Source: Prorocentrum cordatum
Taxonomy: Eukaryota > Sar > Dinophyceae > Prorocentrales > Prorocentraceae
DNA length: 64,000 nt
Assembly: GCA_963575745.1 (NCBI GenBank)
Contig: CAUYUJ010014593.1
Coordinates: 289,051-353,050 of the forward strand
Direction of reading: 5' to 3'
In this document: in pieces, positions 33,327-44,400 of the stretch
How the letters are laid out: the number at the start of each line of letters is the position of its first letter
How positions within the stretch are numbered: the first letter of the stretch is position 1
Notes under the pieces: generated by a model
What the model was told of the DNA's origin: nothing
The model's database searches: none
The model's input: only the letters and a program-made list of their open reading frames with translations
Translations under genes and position numbers: made by a program

Positions 33327-33545
33327 ACCTCCTCCTCCTCCTCCTCCTCCTCCTCCTNNNNNNNNNNNNNNNNNNNNNNNNNNNNNNNNNNNNNNNNNNN
33401 NNNNNNNNNNNNNNNNNNNNNNNNNNNNNNNNNNNNNNNNNNNNNNNNNNNNNNNNNGAGGAGGAGGAGGAGGAGGAGGAGGAGGGGGAGGAGGAGGAGG
33501 AGGAGGAGGAGGAGGAGGAGGAGGAGGGGAGGGGAGGGGGGAGGA
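33327..33545. repeat. (CTC)n - 100-base gap - (GAG)n
   Basis: Pure CTC triplets run up to 33,357. Exactly 100 N occupy 33,358-33,457. GAG/GGAGGG triplets follow to about 33,545. The two flanks are complementary, so the true sequence could be a triplet palindrome, or the scaffold join may be wrong. Poly-X frames across the gap carry no information. Confidence 0.95.
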
Positions 33546-33814
33546 GGAAGCGGAGGAGGAGGAAAGGGAGGAGGAGTGAACGCCCATGTCGGCGTCGATG
33601 AAAGCAAGCCCGCCCTCAGCCCCTCAACGCAATCTCAACAAACTTACCTTCATTTACATTCGCAGGATTTACTCGGGAACCCCCGAATTAGCACACTGAC
33701 GTGTACGGCATCCAAAAAACGTGGGTATAACAAAAATACACGAAATTCACGCATGACACTGTCAAATTTCAAGTCCACCCGGGGGACTTCGAAACGAGAG
33801 GGTTGCAGCCCTCG

Positions 33815-34000
33815 GCATAACCTGGGGGGGTGTCGGAGACCCCCCCTTGGGGTGTCGGAGAGGGTGTCGGGGACCCCCCCCCGCAGGTGTCAGTGCGGCT
33901 GTCGGGGCCACCCCCCGCGGGTGTCGGAGCGTGCGTCGCGTGCACCCCCCGCGGGTGTCGGAGGGCGTGTCGGGAGTACCCCCGCCTCTTCCCCGGCCCG
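33815..34000 (+). repeat. GTGTCGG...CCCCCCCGC minisatellite (~50 bp)
   Basis: GTGTCGGAG/GTGTCGGGG alternates with ACCCCCC(C)GCGGGTGTCGG. About four to five units precede the large retroelement. Confidence 0.8.
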
Positions 34001-34059
34001 ATTTGTATGTCACCCCCCAAACCACGCTCAGCCATCCACCCAGGGGCACGTGTATGCTG

Positions 34060-34679
34060 CAACTCCAGAAGCAGTTGCGACAAGTATTCACCAGAGCATT
34101 TTTTCGCACAGGTTGATCGCCCCCTTCAAGGCGCATTGGGCGCGGCACCCACCAGTCGGCACAAGAAGCCCTAACGGAAGAAGCATAACATCAAATAACG
34201 CAGCCATAACGGCGGATGACGCATGCGCGCGCCTACAAGACGCAGCAGGAAGAAGCCCCGACGCAGGCGGGCCGGCGAGCCCCTTCTCCCCCCTAACCGA
34301 AGGGGTTCTTGAAGAAATGCTCTCCGTGGCCGCCGGTAGCAGTCCCGGCCCCAGCCCCAGCAGGCTGAGGACAGTTGACCCCGCCTGGCCCAACCTCAGG
34401 GGAGACCCGCCTCTGGGGAGTCCCGCTGAGCGACCCTCGCAGGAAGCCGGGGCAGTGCCCCCCCCCTCAAAAAAACAACAACTTCCCAACAGAGGAGGCT
34501 GGACACCGATGGGCAGCGTGCAGGAGCCAGCGCGGCCGAGGGGGCCACACCACAACACCAGCCTTCAGACCAGGCAGAACGAAAGGGCAGAAGCAGGGCG
34601 CGGAGGGGCTCGGTACGACCGCAGACTAGGAGCCGAAGCAGGCGGACCCAACAAACAGGCCACCGGGAAACTAGGCTAA
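34060..34679 (+). CDS. ORF1-like low-complexity region of the LINE
   Basis: A continuous frame ends at TAA 34,677-34,679. It is rich in Pro, Ser, Ala, Gly and Arg (for example SPGPSPSRLRTVDPAWPNLR) with no recognisable fold, and may be a disordered nucleic-acid-binding leader. The formal frame begins upstream across the assembly gap, but sequence before ~34,060 is minisatellite, so I start the feature there. A second open frame, 34,694-34,999, overlaps the start of the methyltransferase frame. Confidence 0.35.
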
Positions 34680-34833
34680 GACGCAGGGCAAGGATGGGAG
34701 CGCCAAGGACGGCAGAGAACAACCCCCGGACCCTGATAACATTGTGGGAATCTCACCCGGTAGCTCCAACACAGACGCGACCTGGAAGGGGCCGCGCGCA
34801 CCTTAGCGGAGCAGCAAGGAGCAAGAGAAATAA

Positions 34834-36562
34834 CAAGAAGGGCAAGACCGAGAATCACCCCCCCCGATCCCCAGTGAACCCACCGCAGCCCCTCAACCGA
34901 TTGACGTTCTCCAGCAGGTATGGTCGCAGCACAGGGGCAGCGAAACTGGGCTCGCCCCAGTGGCCCCCCCCAACCAGGTACTTGCCGCCTATCAGGTAGC
35001 AGGATTGGACAACAGTACCATCCGGGAGGCACTTCAGTCCCTGCATGAACAAGGCGCCATCCGTTTAGGACCTGACCAAGCAGCCGACGCCATCACGGGC
35101 AGGCTACACGTTCAGGAAGTGGCGGAACGGGATTTCACACAGCAGGAACAGAGGACAGGCGGAGACGGACATGCAGCGCAGCACTCCCGCACGGGCGAAA
35201 GCTCCCCCCTACACCTGGTGTCGCTATTCGACGGCTGGGGTATCGCCAGACTCGCGGTAGGGGGCCTCGCACGGAAACTAGACGGAGTTAACAACTTCCG
35301 ATCATCTGTATTTGTGGAACACAACAGGACGGCAGCAGAGGCGGCGGCGCGCAGATGGGCAAATGCACCAGACCCCTAGAAGGAGGCCCCCAGCATAGAC
35401 AAATAGCGGAAGACGTTTGGGACTTGTTCAGGCGGAAAGACCCCCGCGACAACAGATCCCTTTGGGAGAAGCACCTGGACTCACTCGAGCAAGAAAGCAC
35501 CCTCCTAATAGTGGCAGGACTCCCGTGCAACAACATATCGGCTGCTGGCGCGCATGCTGGCAGGGGTGGACTGGCAGGAGCACAGCCCTCCCACTTCTTC
35601 GCTATCCCAACAGCATGGTACCTCGCGAACAAAAGGAGACCAGACGTTACCATACTCGTCCTCGTGGAAAACGTTGCCTCCATGCAGCCTGTACACCGAG
35701 ATGCTACGAGGACTGCCATGGGTGAACTTAGCCCGGAATGGGCGGTCAAAATGAATGCAGGGGGCCACGTGGCCAGTCCAAGGGAAAGGCTGCGGATGGC
35801 AAACTTCCCCCCCCCCCCCCATCCAGCACGATAACACACGACCGACTCCCCAGCCCTTGGGAGCCCGGATGGGCATGCAGGCTTGGCGGCCGAATCCCCA
35901 GGTGGACGCAATCCAGGACAGCCCAGGAGGACCCGGGCGCCATTCTACCCTGTAGCTACCAGACCCATCTCCTCTGCCTTCTATACCATGAATACAGCAG
36001 CTATAGGTGGTCTCTTCGGAATCCGACAGATCTGAAGCAAGGGGCGAGGCAGGTACTCGGCGAGCGTGGCGCAGAACAACCGTTTCCAGGGTGCACAGAA
36101 GGCCTCGGGCCGGTAATGCCCAGTAAAGAAAGGAAGAGCCCGGCCGCGGGGGCCAAGGTCAAGGCGCGGGGGAGGTGGCTAGTTCAAGAAGGAAGAACCC
36201 ACGGACTCAGACCCCCCAGTGCCGACGAAAGAGCAAGAACCATAGGCTTGGCGGGATGCCACCGTGGACCCGGAGTGAGCGACAAGGCTCTCTGCGACGC
36301 GGTCGGCATGCACTTCGACCCTCGCTGCCTCCAACGCAGAATAGCCACAGCAATGCGGGCCTGGAGCGCAGGGGTGCAACGGGCGCCAGCCTGCCCCCCC
36401 GCCTCGACAGGCCCCCAGATAGCAAGCGCGCGGGCAGCAGCGCGAGCATATGCCGGAAGACAATGCCCGCGGGCACAGCTCAGGAACCACCCGTTCCCAG
36501 ACGACATCGCAGAGCAGTTGGGGCGCGAGGAAGCCCTCCTTCCTGAGTGGACACGCCCCTAG
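34834..36562 (+). pseudogene. C5 cytosine-specific DNA methyltransferase domain
   Basis: The protein would transfer methyl from S-adenosylmethionine to carbon 5 of cytosine. Motif I is LVSLFDGWGIARLAVGGL (about 35,215-35,268, SAM binding) and motif II is FVEHNRTAA (about 35,311). Motif IV is VAGLPCNNISAAG with the catalytic Cys codon at 35,526-35,528. Motif VI is VLVENVASM (about 35,658-35,685) and motif VIII is SPRERLRMANF (about 35,777-35,809). Motifs IX and X are in RPPSADERARTIGL and ALCDAVGMHFDP (about 36,210-36,330). The ~200 residues before motif I are unassigned. The frame is broken after motif II, at CCCC near 35,370, where one extra C would keep the frame, and again at a 14-C run (35,807-35,820). 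All signature motifs are nonetheless visible. The 3' frame ends at TAG 36,562, and the endonuclease follows in the same frame. Confidence 0.8.
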
Positions 36563-37828
36563 ATTCGACCAGGGGCCCCAATACGTTCCACAGAGCGCTG
36601 GGGTCCCCCCCCCCGACACGCACTAGTGCCGGGGATGCGCGCGCTTGCCAGGGCACAGGCACGACGCGCGCTCAACGAAGCACTCGAAGCCAGGTGTCAA
36701 CACAAGATCCGCGGACCAAGAAGCCTCTGGTCTCTTCTACACACAGACCCCTGGTCACAACCCGCATGGGAAACCGCGTGTGGGAACCTCACACTCGACG
36801 ATGCGACGCAAGCTCTCAACGCCACCCCCCGGAGCAGCCTCCCCAGATTTAGCTGCTGGAACGTGAGATACCTCAGAAGCTGCGCTGCCAGTGAGAACCA
36901 GATCAAACACGCATGACTGACACAAGTCACGATGAATAACAGGATCGCTCTAATTCAAGAGACCCACCGGTCCGAACATGAGACCGAAGTGTGGGAGACC
37001 ATGTTTCCAGCGAGGACAGTAGTGGCCTCTCCCGGCTTCCTCGGGCCGACCGGGGGCCTCGCCAGAGGAGTAGGCATCCTCCTCCCGCATGGGACTCCCC
37101 TCCTGGAGCAGCGAGACATAGTCCCAGGCTGCGCAGTTGCTGCTACTGTTCAACAGGGCGATAGGAGGGTCCGCCTTGCGTCAATTTACCTCCCCCCTAC
37201 CGGGGAGGAGGAAACCCTTGTCGACATTGCCATGGCGGTTGAGCAGTGGGAGCCGCTCGACGCATACTGGGGAGGGGATGCCAACCTACAACTTGAGCAC
37301 CCAAGAGACGGAGAGCTAGAGGCAGCTGCCCTCCTGAGGGACATCCTGACCAGCTCTGGCTCGGCTGCCGTGCACATGCATGGCCCCGCTAGAATTGACA
37401 AGGATAGTGAGTCCCAGATTGACATGTGTGCCTGCCCAGTCAGTCATATTTACGCTTCAGAGCCTCGGAAATCCTGGAGGCCCACGCTGTCAGACCACGC
37501 TCTCGTATCGCTCGAACCCCAGGGCGCGAGGGGGGCAAGAAGGGACGACACCGAGAAAGCCGCAGACCTCAGGAGCCTCCCAACCGCGGCGCACGTGGAG
37601 CTCTGACAGCTGTGCGCTCACCTTGAACTCTCCTTTGGCGTACCGCCCGTCAACCTAAGCGGCCTCGTCCAACCCGCTGACTGGATTAGACCTGCCCGCC
37701 CAGGTGGGTTCCCCGACCAACGCCCGGACAACGATGATGGTGACACCTCCCGCAAGCCCACCGACCCGACACACCATGTGCCAAGAGAGCCAAGTGACGA
37801 CGAGCCAGCCCCGCCCATCCTCCCACCC
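36563..37828 (+). pseudogene. LINE AP-like endonuclease (exonuclease-endonuclease-phosphatase fold)
   Basis: In LINEs this domain nicks target DNA to prime reverse transcription. The domain begins with SCWNVRYLRS (about 36,850, the N of the WNVRGL-type motif). It continues with IALIQETHR (about 36,944; catalytic Glu), GVGILLPHG, VRLASIYLPP (about 37,170), YWGGDANLQ (about 37,265; GDxN-type) and LSDHALVSL (about 37,490; the terminal SDH). One frame covers everything, interrupted by TGA at 36,914-36,916 and TGA at 37,604-37,606; the same frame then continues about 70 codons to TGA near 37,830. Flanking domains are the methyltransferase upstream and the RT-related region downstream. Confidence 0.8.
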
Positions 37829-37830
37829 TG

Positions 37831-39090
37831 ATGAGGTTCGGCAGGCACGCCCTCTCCTCGGCTCTGCATGACTGGTGGAAGAAGTGGAAGGCACACAGAG
37901 CGCGGACTTCCCCAGGCCTGCTGCTCGCCGCAGCCAGTCAAAAACAAGAAACGACGCGCCCAGTGGGAGCCCTGGCAGCCTGGTTGTACGAGTACGGGTG
38001 GGACGGGCAGGACCTAACCCCAGAGCAAGCTGGACGGCGGCTCAGAACCTGGGACGCCGCGGTCACGCAGAGAAGAGCTGCCCGACTTTCCCCCGCACAA
38101 AGAGGCCCAGGAGCTGAACGGCCCCCCCCTGCAGCCCACCGCAGAACTGGGCGGGGGATATACAAGAAGACCCACGCAATCCTAGGCGTCCGGGACCGCA
38201 ATGGTACATGGCACGACAGGCCCAACCAGATTGACAACGTCCTTTGGGACAGTCGCAGTGCAATATGGCACTCCGCCCCCCCCCCCCCCCCCTACCTGGC
38301 TCAGCTGGCAGGCTCCTTGACCTCTATTTCTAAGGATACCCTGGGATTGACATCCCCAGCAGGCCAAGGCCCAGGTGGGCCAAGCTTGCTTCTACCGTCC
38401 TCACACCCAGCGGGAGCGCCCCGGGGGTGGACGGGATACCCTATCAGGTTTATCATCCCGGGGGCAAGGTTCGTCGCCTGCCTCATTGCCCAAGCATGGT
38501 ACGCCGCGGACCTCAACCCATCACTCATCGAGGAGGTGCCAGGGCCCTCCGTGGACCTCTTGGCATGGATTAGGAAAAAGCTTGGCGCCGAAGGTCCCAA
38601 CGACATGAGACCGTTGCAACTCCCCACATGCATTCGACGACTGTACGGCGCATCCCTGGCCGACCTAGCGCTGCGCGCTGCCATCGCCCTCCCCTGGGCC
38701 GCCAAGGCCGCCGGTCTCCTGGTCGAGGCACGCAGATGCAGGGGCACACGCACGGAGGATTCGCCTACCCTCCGTGCTGCGCTGGAGGAAGTCCCCGTTC
38801 ACTTCGAACAAGACGGGGACAGCGTGCTCATCTCAGGGCTACCAGGAGACCTGATCAAGGCACTCGCGGAATGCAACGCAGGAAGCCGAGGCCCGATCCG
38901 GTGTTCACCCTATCAACACGTCTGCAACTGCACCTTCAAGACAGCGCTCGTCCCGGCTGGCAACCATGATTGGCCCTATGCAAAGGCACGTGGGACCGCC
39001 CCCTTCCTAAACTTAGGGAGAGAGCCCTTGCTTTGCACCTGGCCAAAAGGTCCCCATCCCGCACGGCCGCGGCCTGGAACGCCTACCTGA
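37831..39090 (+). pseudogene. RT-related region of the LINE (catalytic box not seen)
   Basis: A 419-codon frame. Residues ~110-150 (ILGVRDRNGTWHDRPNQIDN) match the linker that precedes LINE RTs. GWTGYPIRFI and NDMRPLQLPTCIRRLY resemble the PG.DG.P and RPI.L finger motifs. I find neither the D..KAF nor the F/YxDD palm motif in any frame between 38,600 and 39,000, so the palm appears deleted or replaced. A 17-C run (38,276-38,292) sits in the middle and reads as poly-Pro. Assignment rests on order (endonuclease before, zinc and RNase H after) as much as on motifs. Confidence 0.5.
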
Positions 39091-40620
39091 TTTCCCTGGC
39101 TCCCTACGCCGCGCACTACGCCCCCCCCCCCCCCCCCCCCCCCGACATGGGACAAGAGCGTGGACTACGGGCCCAACTGAGGACTGCTCTCGGGTTGGCT
39201 GGGGCCTCTTGGGTCCCTGACTTAGTGCTGACCGGGCTGGGCATCCGCTTCCAAGTACAGGGCGCTCCCAGGTGCCCTGTTGCGACGGCCCGCGCGGTCG
39301 CCGCAAGAGCATTCGCACTCAACGACTTCTGGGGGCCCAGTACCGTCAAAAAGCGAGCAAGCATCAGATGGAACAAGCTGCTGAAATGGGGAGCCCGCGC
39401 AGCACGGATGCCCGAGACATCCCCCCCGCGACCCAAGATGGTCACCGAACGAAAGGCCGCCCGGGCCCTGCTCCTCACGAGACAGCAACCCCACCTACTG
39501 GAAGGCAGATACTTCGGCAGGATCACCTACACTGTTACACGGCGGCCTGGGCCCAAATGAATAGCCGACACTTCTCAGAGTGGCTCCAGAACACCAGCCA
39601 AGGAAGAAGATGGCAGCCCTCCAGAAGGGAGGAGTGGCAATTGCTACGCCACTGCTCCACCTTCACCGCTGCACCTCACGCGATGAGGATCCTTTGCGAC
39701 GGCCTTCCTGGCTCGGCAAGACGCAGGGGAGACGACGAAAGAATGCCCCACAGGTGTCGCTGCGGGGCGCCGGCCAGCAAAGTGTGGATCACCGCCGGCC
39801 CGAACGACGAGGGGGCGGCCTGGTGTGCAAGATGCGCCGGCACCGGCCCGCACACCTTCGCCCTCTGGTAAACCCTACCCCCCGACATGCTCCCACTCCC
39901 TCTAAGGGTTCAGGCTGACGCATATGTAAGTACGGGGGGGCGCCTACGGCCACCCGTCAGAATAGGACTCTATGGGCGCTGCTGTGGGCTGGGTGAGGCG
40001 ACCACAGAGCACGTCTGGCATTGGTGCCCAGCAGCAGCCCTTGTCTGGGGCACCATACGGGGGCCAGACGACCCACCGACCCTCGCCCAAGCCATTTCCA
40101 GCGAGGGCGAGCATCAGCCGTTACTCGCCAAGATTCTACATCAGATCTCCTTCAGATACTGCGTCAACCTCACAGCTTCCCCCCTCGAAGCAGGTGGCGC
40201 CGCCAGACTCATCCTGCGCGGGTTGGCCACGCTCGACGCTGATCACCACGAGGAGAGCGATGAAGAGGAGCACAGGGACAACGAGCCCCCAAGAATTAGC
40301 AGTCCAGACGAGACAGCCGTGTGGACCGTCCTGCGGGACACATGTCGCACGTGCAACCCCTGCCCCGCCCCCGCTGGTTCGGTCCGTGGCACGGCCAGGC
40401 CCCGCCTACAGCGGCGCGCGGGCAGGGCAGGAGGCGAGATCCGCAGGCTCCCGATTGTCACCAGACACCACAACCCAGAGGACAGAATAGTGGTTTTGCA
40501 GTCCCCCCACACGCGGGCTGCATGGATGCCTCCGGGCAGAAGCTGGTTCCCTTGCCCAAGGACGGACAACTTCCCCACTGCCAGCTGGTCGACCATCTTC
40601 TGCCGGGAGGTGCAGGCTCC
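39000..40620 (+). pseudogene. LINE post-RT region with Cys/His zinc-binding segment
   Basis: Three consecutive frames are used: 38,970-39,560, 39,272-39,871 and, past an in-frame TAA, 39,887-40,702. The first contains RTAAAWNAYLISLAPYAAHY and the helical ALNDFWGPSTVKKRASIRWN, reminiscent of the thumb/connector of dinoflagellate LINEs. The second has MPHRCRCGAP and GAAWCARCAGTGPH, paired CxC/CxxC. The third has GRCCGLGEATTEHVWHWCP (about 39,975-40,030), which matches the C-C-H-C zinc-binding segment after LINE RT domains. A 23-C run (39,121-39,143) interrupts the first frame. Confidence 0.6.
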
Positions 40621-40622
40621 AC

Positions 40623-41372
40623 GCTATCGCGCTAACGGCCAACGCGAGACTCGAGCCTGGCGACGAGGTCACTGTACGCGATTCTCCCTTCCCCGACTCT
40701 GACTCCACCAAATGGCCGTACGATGTCACCTTCGACGGAGGGGCAATAACCATTGGAAACTGTGAAAAGGTGTCGGGCGCCGGGGCCATCCTCTGGCACC
40801 ACAACCCTAACACCGGGTCGCCCCGGGTACTCGCCATAACCATCGTTGCACTCCCAGACTGCAGCAGTGCTTAGATGGCAGAGGTGGCAGGTTGCCGGGC
40901 CGGGCTGGCGCTGCCCCCTCACCTAGATAGCCAAACCCGGATGGCTCGGATCGTGGGCGACAACCTGGCGGCCGTGAGATATGGGGCCGGCACCGCCAGA
41001 TACCGAAGGCCCCACCTGGCTCAGCAGATGGAGGACGCCTTAGCACAAGTTGAAAGTGCTGGGCGGGTCCTCACGTGGCAGGCCGTCAGACGCAGACTGA
41101 ATAGAGCTGCTGATAGCCTTGCCACCATTGGGGTTTACTTGGCGGACTCCCTCCGCAGGGAAGGCGTCACAGCTGCCACCTCTCATATACAGTGGAATGG
41201 TAACACCCCCTCTCAGCCAGCGCACTTTCCCGACATCGATCTTCGGGAAAGAAACCTCTGCGACCCTATCGCGGCAGCAGAAGCTGCTCACTTGCTCGTG
41301 CACCCCCCTTCCGCTCCCCTCTCTGCCCCGCTTCGATCCGATCGTCGAGCGACCGATCGCCGCAACATCTGA
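40623..41372 (+). pseudogene. LINE RNase H domain
   Basis: RNase H removes the RNA template strand after first-strand synthesis. VTFDGGAITIGN (about 40,725; first Asp) is followed by SGAGAILWHH, then MAEVAGCRAGLAL (40,875; Glu), RIVGDNLAAVRYG (about 40,948; Asp) and RRLNRAADSLATIGV (about 41,095; the terminal Asn/Asp). One TAG at 40,872-40,874 lies just before the Glu-bearing helix; the frame is otherwise intact. All four acidic positions of the family are present, which is striking beside the missing RT box. Confidence 0.8.
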
Positions 41373-41464
41373 GTTTCCGTCGCGGTGGCTCAAGATTTCC
41401 CCCCGCGCGCCCATTTGCCAGTAACGCAGCTATCGGCCGCGCTTCCCCCTTACGTTCCAGCAGG

Positions 41465-44400
41465 ATGCCAAAGGAGAAGAAGAGCAACAACGGGCCCCTG
41501 GCCAGACGGCCTTCCCCCATCCAACGCTGCGAGCAAGGTCCCCGCGCAGAAGACGCTCTCCGACCCTTCCGTGCTCGGGGATGCACATGGCTCAGATGGG
41601 CACATTTCAACCATGAGTGGTGCTGGTGGTGTGAGATCTGCCAGAAGTATTGCGACGGCAAGGAACACTTCCTGGGCGGGGGCCACTTCGCGGAGGCCGC
41701 GAAGCAGAAGGGGGCCGGGTGGCCGGACCCCAGAATATACACTCAGCAAGGCAACCTCTGGACCAGGACCCAAGGATCGACCACAGGCAGCGTGACAGGT
41801 CTCAAAATTGAGAGGCAACTATGGCCAGGCTGGGAACTTCCTGGCCCAGTCAAGGACGGCGGCCGCGCGTGCCTACCAGGCTGGACCTTATCCGAGGACT
41901 GGGGCCACGTACCGGTCAACTTCCCCTTTCGCGACGACAAGTTCGACTTCTCCATTTCCACCGACGCCATGCGCTCGACTGACCTCCGACCGCCCAGCCA
42001 ATGCCGACATGGATGGGGGGTCACCCCATGGCGCACTACAGGAGCCTGGGGGGGCACCGACCCGCCCCCCCCTAACCCGGCCGCAGCAGGGGGGCCGCGC
42101 GCCCCGCCGACTCAGAAGGAGAGACACGCTGGCTCCAGCAGGGCCTCTTCGCAGGACCCGTTGGATCGGACAGGGCAACCGCGAGGGGACGAGGACAACT
42201 GGGCAAGCGACGCTCCCCCCCAAGACAGCTAGACGACACCAGACTCTCTTGCAGTCGCAGCAGCTAAGGCTATCATACGGCTATACGCCATGCCCGCTGA
42301 CAGCCCAGGGGCTCAATTCCGCCTGCACACCCCCCTGGGCACGGTTCCCAACGGAGTCAACCTGCCAAAGCACTGGGAGCAGGATCCACGACAAAGAGGC
42401 TGCACTCTGTGCAGGCTAGCCTGGGCCGAGTGCATGGCAGCCACTGAAACAGTATGGGACGGCTCCGCGAAGGCCAGAACATATTTGGCACGTAAAAAGA
42501 GCTGTGCCCTGGAGGCGACGGTCACCCCCATCAGCGAGCGGTCCACCTGCTGCCTTCTCGACAAGTACAAGCTTCGCAACGCTTCCCCCCCGCGGGGCGG
42601 AAAGCTGCTTTTGCGTCTACAATGGCCAGTCGAGTTCAAGCTGATGCTCCGAGGATTGGAAGGGGGACTGGACGCGCAGTCACGCACATTGCTTCTCAGT
42701 CTCACCAGCCCAACGGAGGACCAGATTACTACCCTCAAACTCGTGCGGCCCCCGGACCTCGGAGGCACCATTCCCCACAACGAGTGCGACGTCATCGGAC
42801 TAAGGGCAGGCTCCAAGTACCTCGCCAACCAATCCCTGGCCTGGTGCGACTCCAGCCAGATTGGGGAGTTACTCCCACACGGAGCGCCCGCGAAGTCAGA
42901 CAAGGAAGGTGACGTCGTGCACCGAGTGGACAAAGCTCCCCCCGAGCTGCAATACTGGCGGATTTCGAACGCCATCAGTGAGATCTACAAACTGCAGCAG
43001 GCCCCCGACGATCTGGTAGGTGCACCGCTCGACGTCATTACATTCCTGCTCAACCACCGCGCCATCGACAGAAAGGACAGGGTACGGGCTAACGAAGTGG
43101 AGAATACCAGAACGCGCAGCAGCTCCCTTCTTTCCAGGGCGAGAGCCACCATCGAGGCCAAGGCACTCAGCTTATCCCACGCAGTCGAGGTAGACGGCAC
43201 GGGACAACTGCAACAGCAGAACAAGGGGCCATCTGCCTTCCCATTCACGGACGACGAAGTTGACAGCCCTACAGGACAGGTTCCCCCCGCCACCAACCTG
43301 AACGACGCCGCCCAACGCCGCCGACTCAATGAGGGCGCTACCAAGGCCCTGGTCGCCACCACTCGACACCACGTCACGGTGGTTCATGGGCCCCCAGGGA
43401 CCGGCAAAACATTCTTTTCAGTTGCCACAATGGACGCCTGGGCAAGCTCGCTTCCCAAGGGGCAGGCAGTGGCCCTCACGGCAGGGTCGAACACAACCGC
43501 CGACAAACCCGCCATCGGCCTTGGGGTTGCGCACGAAGAGGGCAGGTTGGCGCCCGGAGCCTGCTTCCCCAACAGGTGCGTCAGGCAAGCCAAGGACGCA
43601 CGTGTTGCGCAGAAGCTCGCCCGCCTCACAACTGGGGGACATTTTCACAGAACGCACAACCGCCCCCCTCACCAGAGCGGACCCTCGAAGGAATTCATCG
43701 CCTTCCGCGCGCAGTTGCTGGGGGACGCCAAGATGATCATCGCAGCGCACGAGGCGGCAGAGCCCCTCAAACTTGCCTCCCCGGTTGCCCTGCTCATTAT
43801 CGACGAAGCAGGGCAGGCCCGCGAGCTGATGGCCGCAATGTCTCTCGTCAGCGTCATGCGATCTGGCGGGCACCTATTGCTGGTCGGCGACAGCTTCCCC
43901 CCATCGCCCTCTCCAGCAAAGCAGCAGACCGCGGCCTGCGTCTCGATATTCGACCCGCTGCGCAACGCGCTAGGTGAGGGCACCTCAGCAGTGGTGCAAC
44001 TGACCCTCTGTTACCGCATGCACCCCCTCCTCCTGTCCTGGCCCAGCGTGGTCTTCTACAACAAGGCAATGCGGACAGGACTCATCGACCCACCCAGGCA
44101 AAGGCCACTGGTAGCAGGACTACCGTGGCAGGAGATACTGCCCTGGGGCAGGGCACGGCTCATTGAATTGGCAAAGGCCACCGAGTCCACCCCGGAGGAC
44201 CTGGAGAAGCTATTGAGGGACCTTCAGCCTACTCCACAACACCTAGAGGAGAGACATCGTTTCCTCCTGGTCGACAACCCCTCCCTCGAGGTCTCGTCCA
44301 ACCTCCGCTCTGGGTACGCGAATCTCCCAGAGGTTGCGCAGGCGGTGGACATCGTGCGGGCGCTCTTGCCCGCCATGGAGAAGGGGGCCACAGTCCGCGT

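Noticed and set aside
33267-34679. 470-codon ORF as a single gene
   Set aside because: It runs through 100 N and a GGA array and a minisatellite; only the last ~200 codons could be real.
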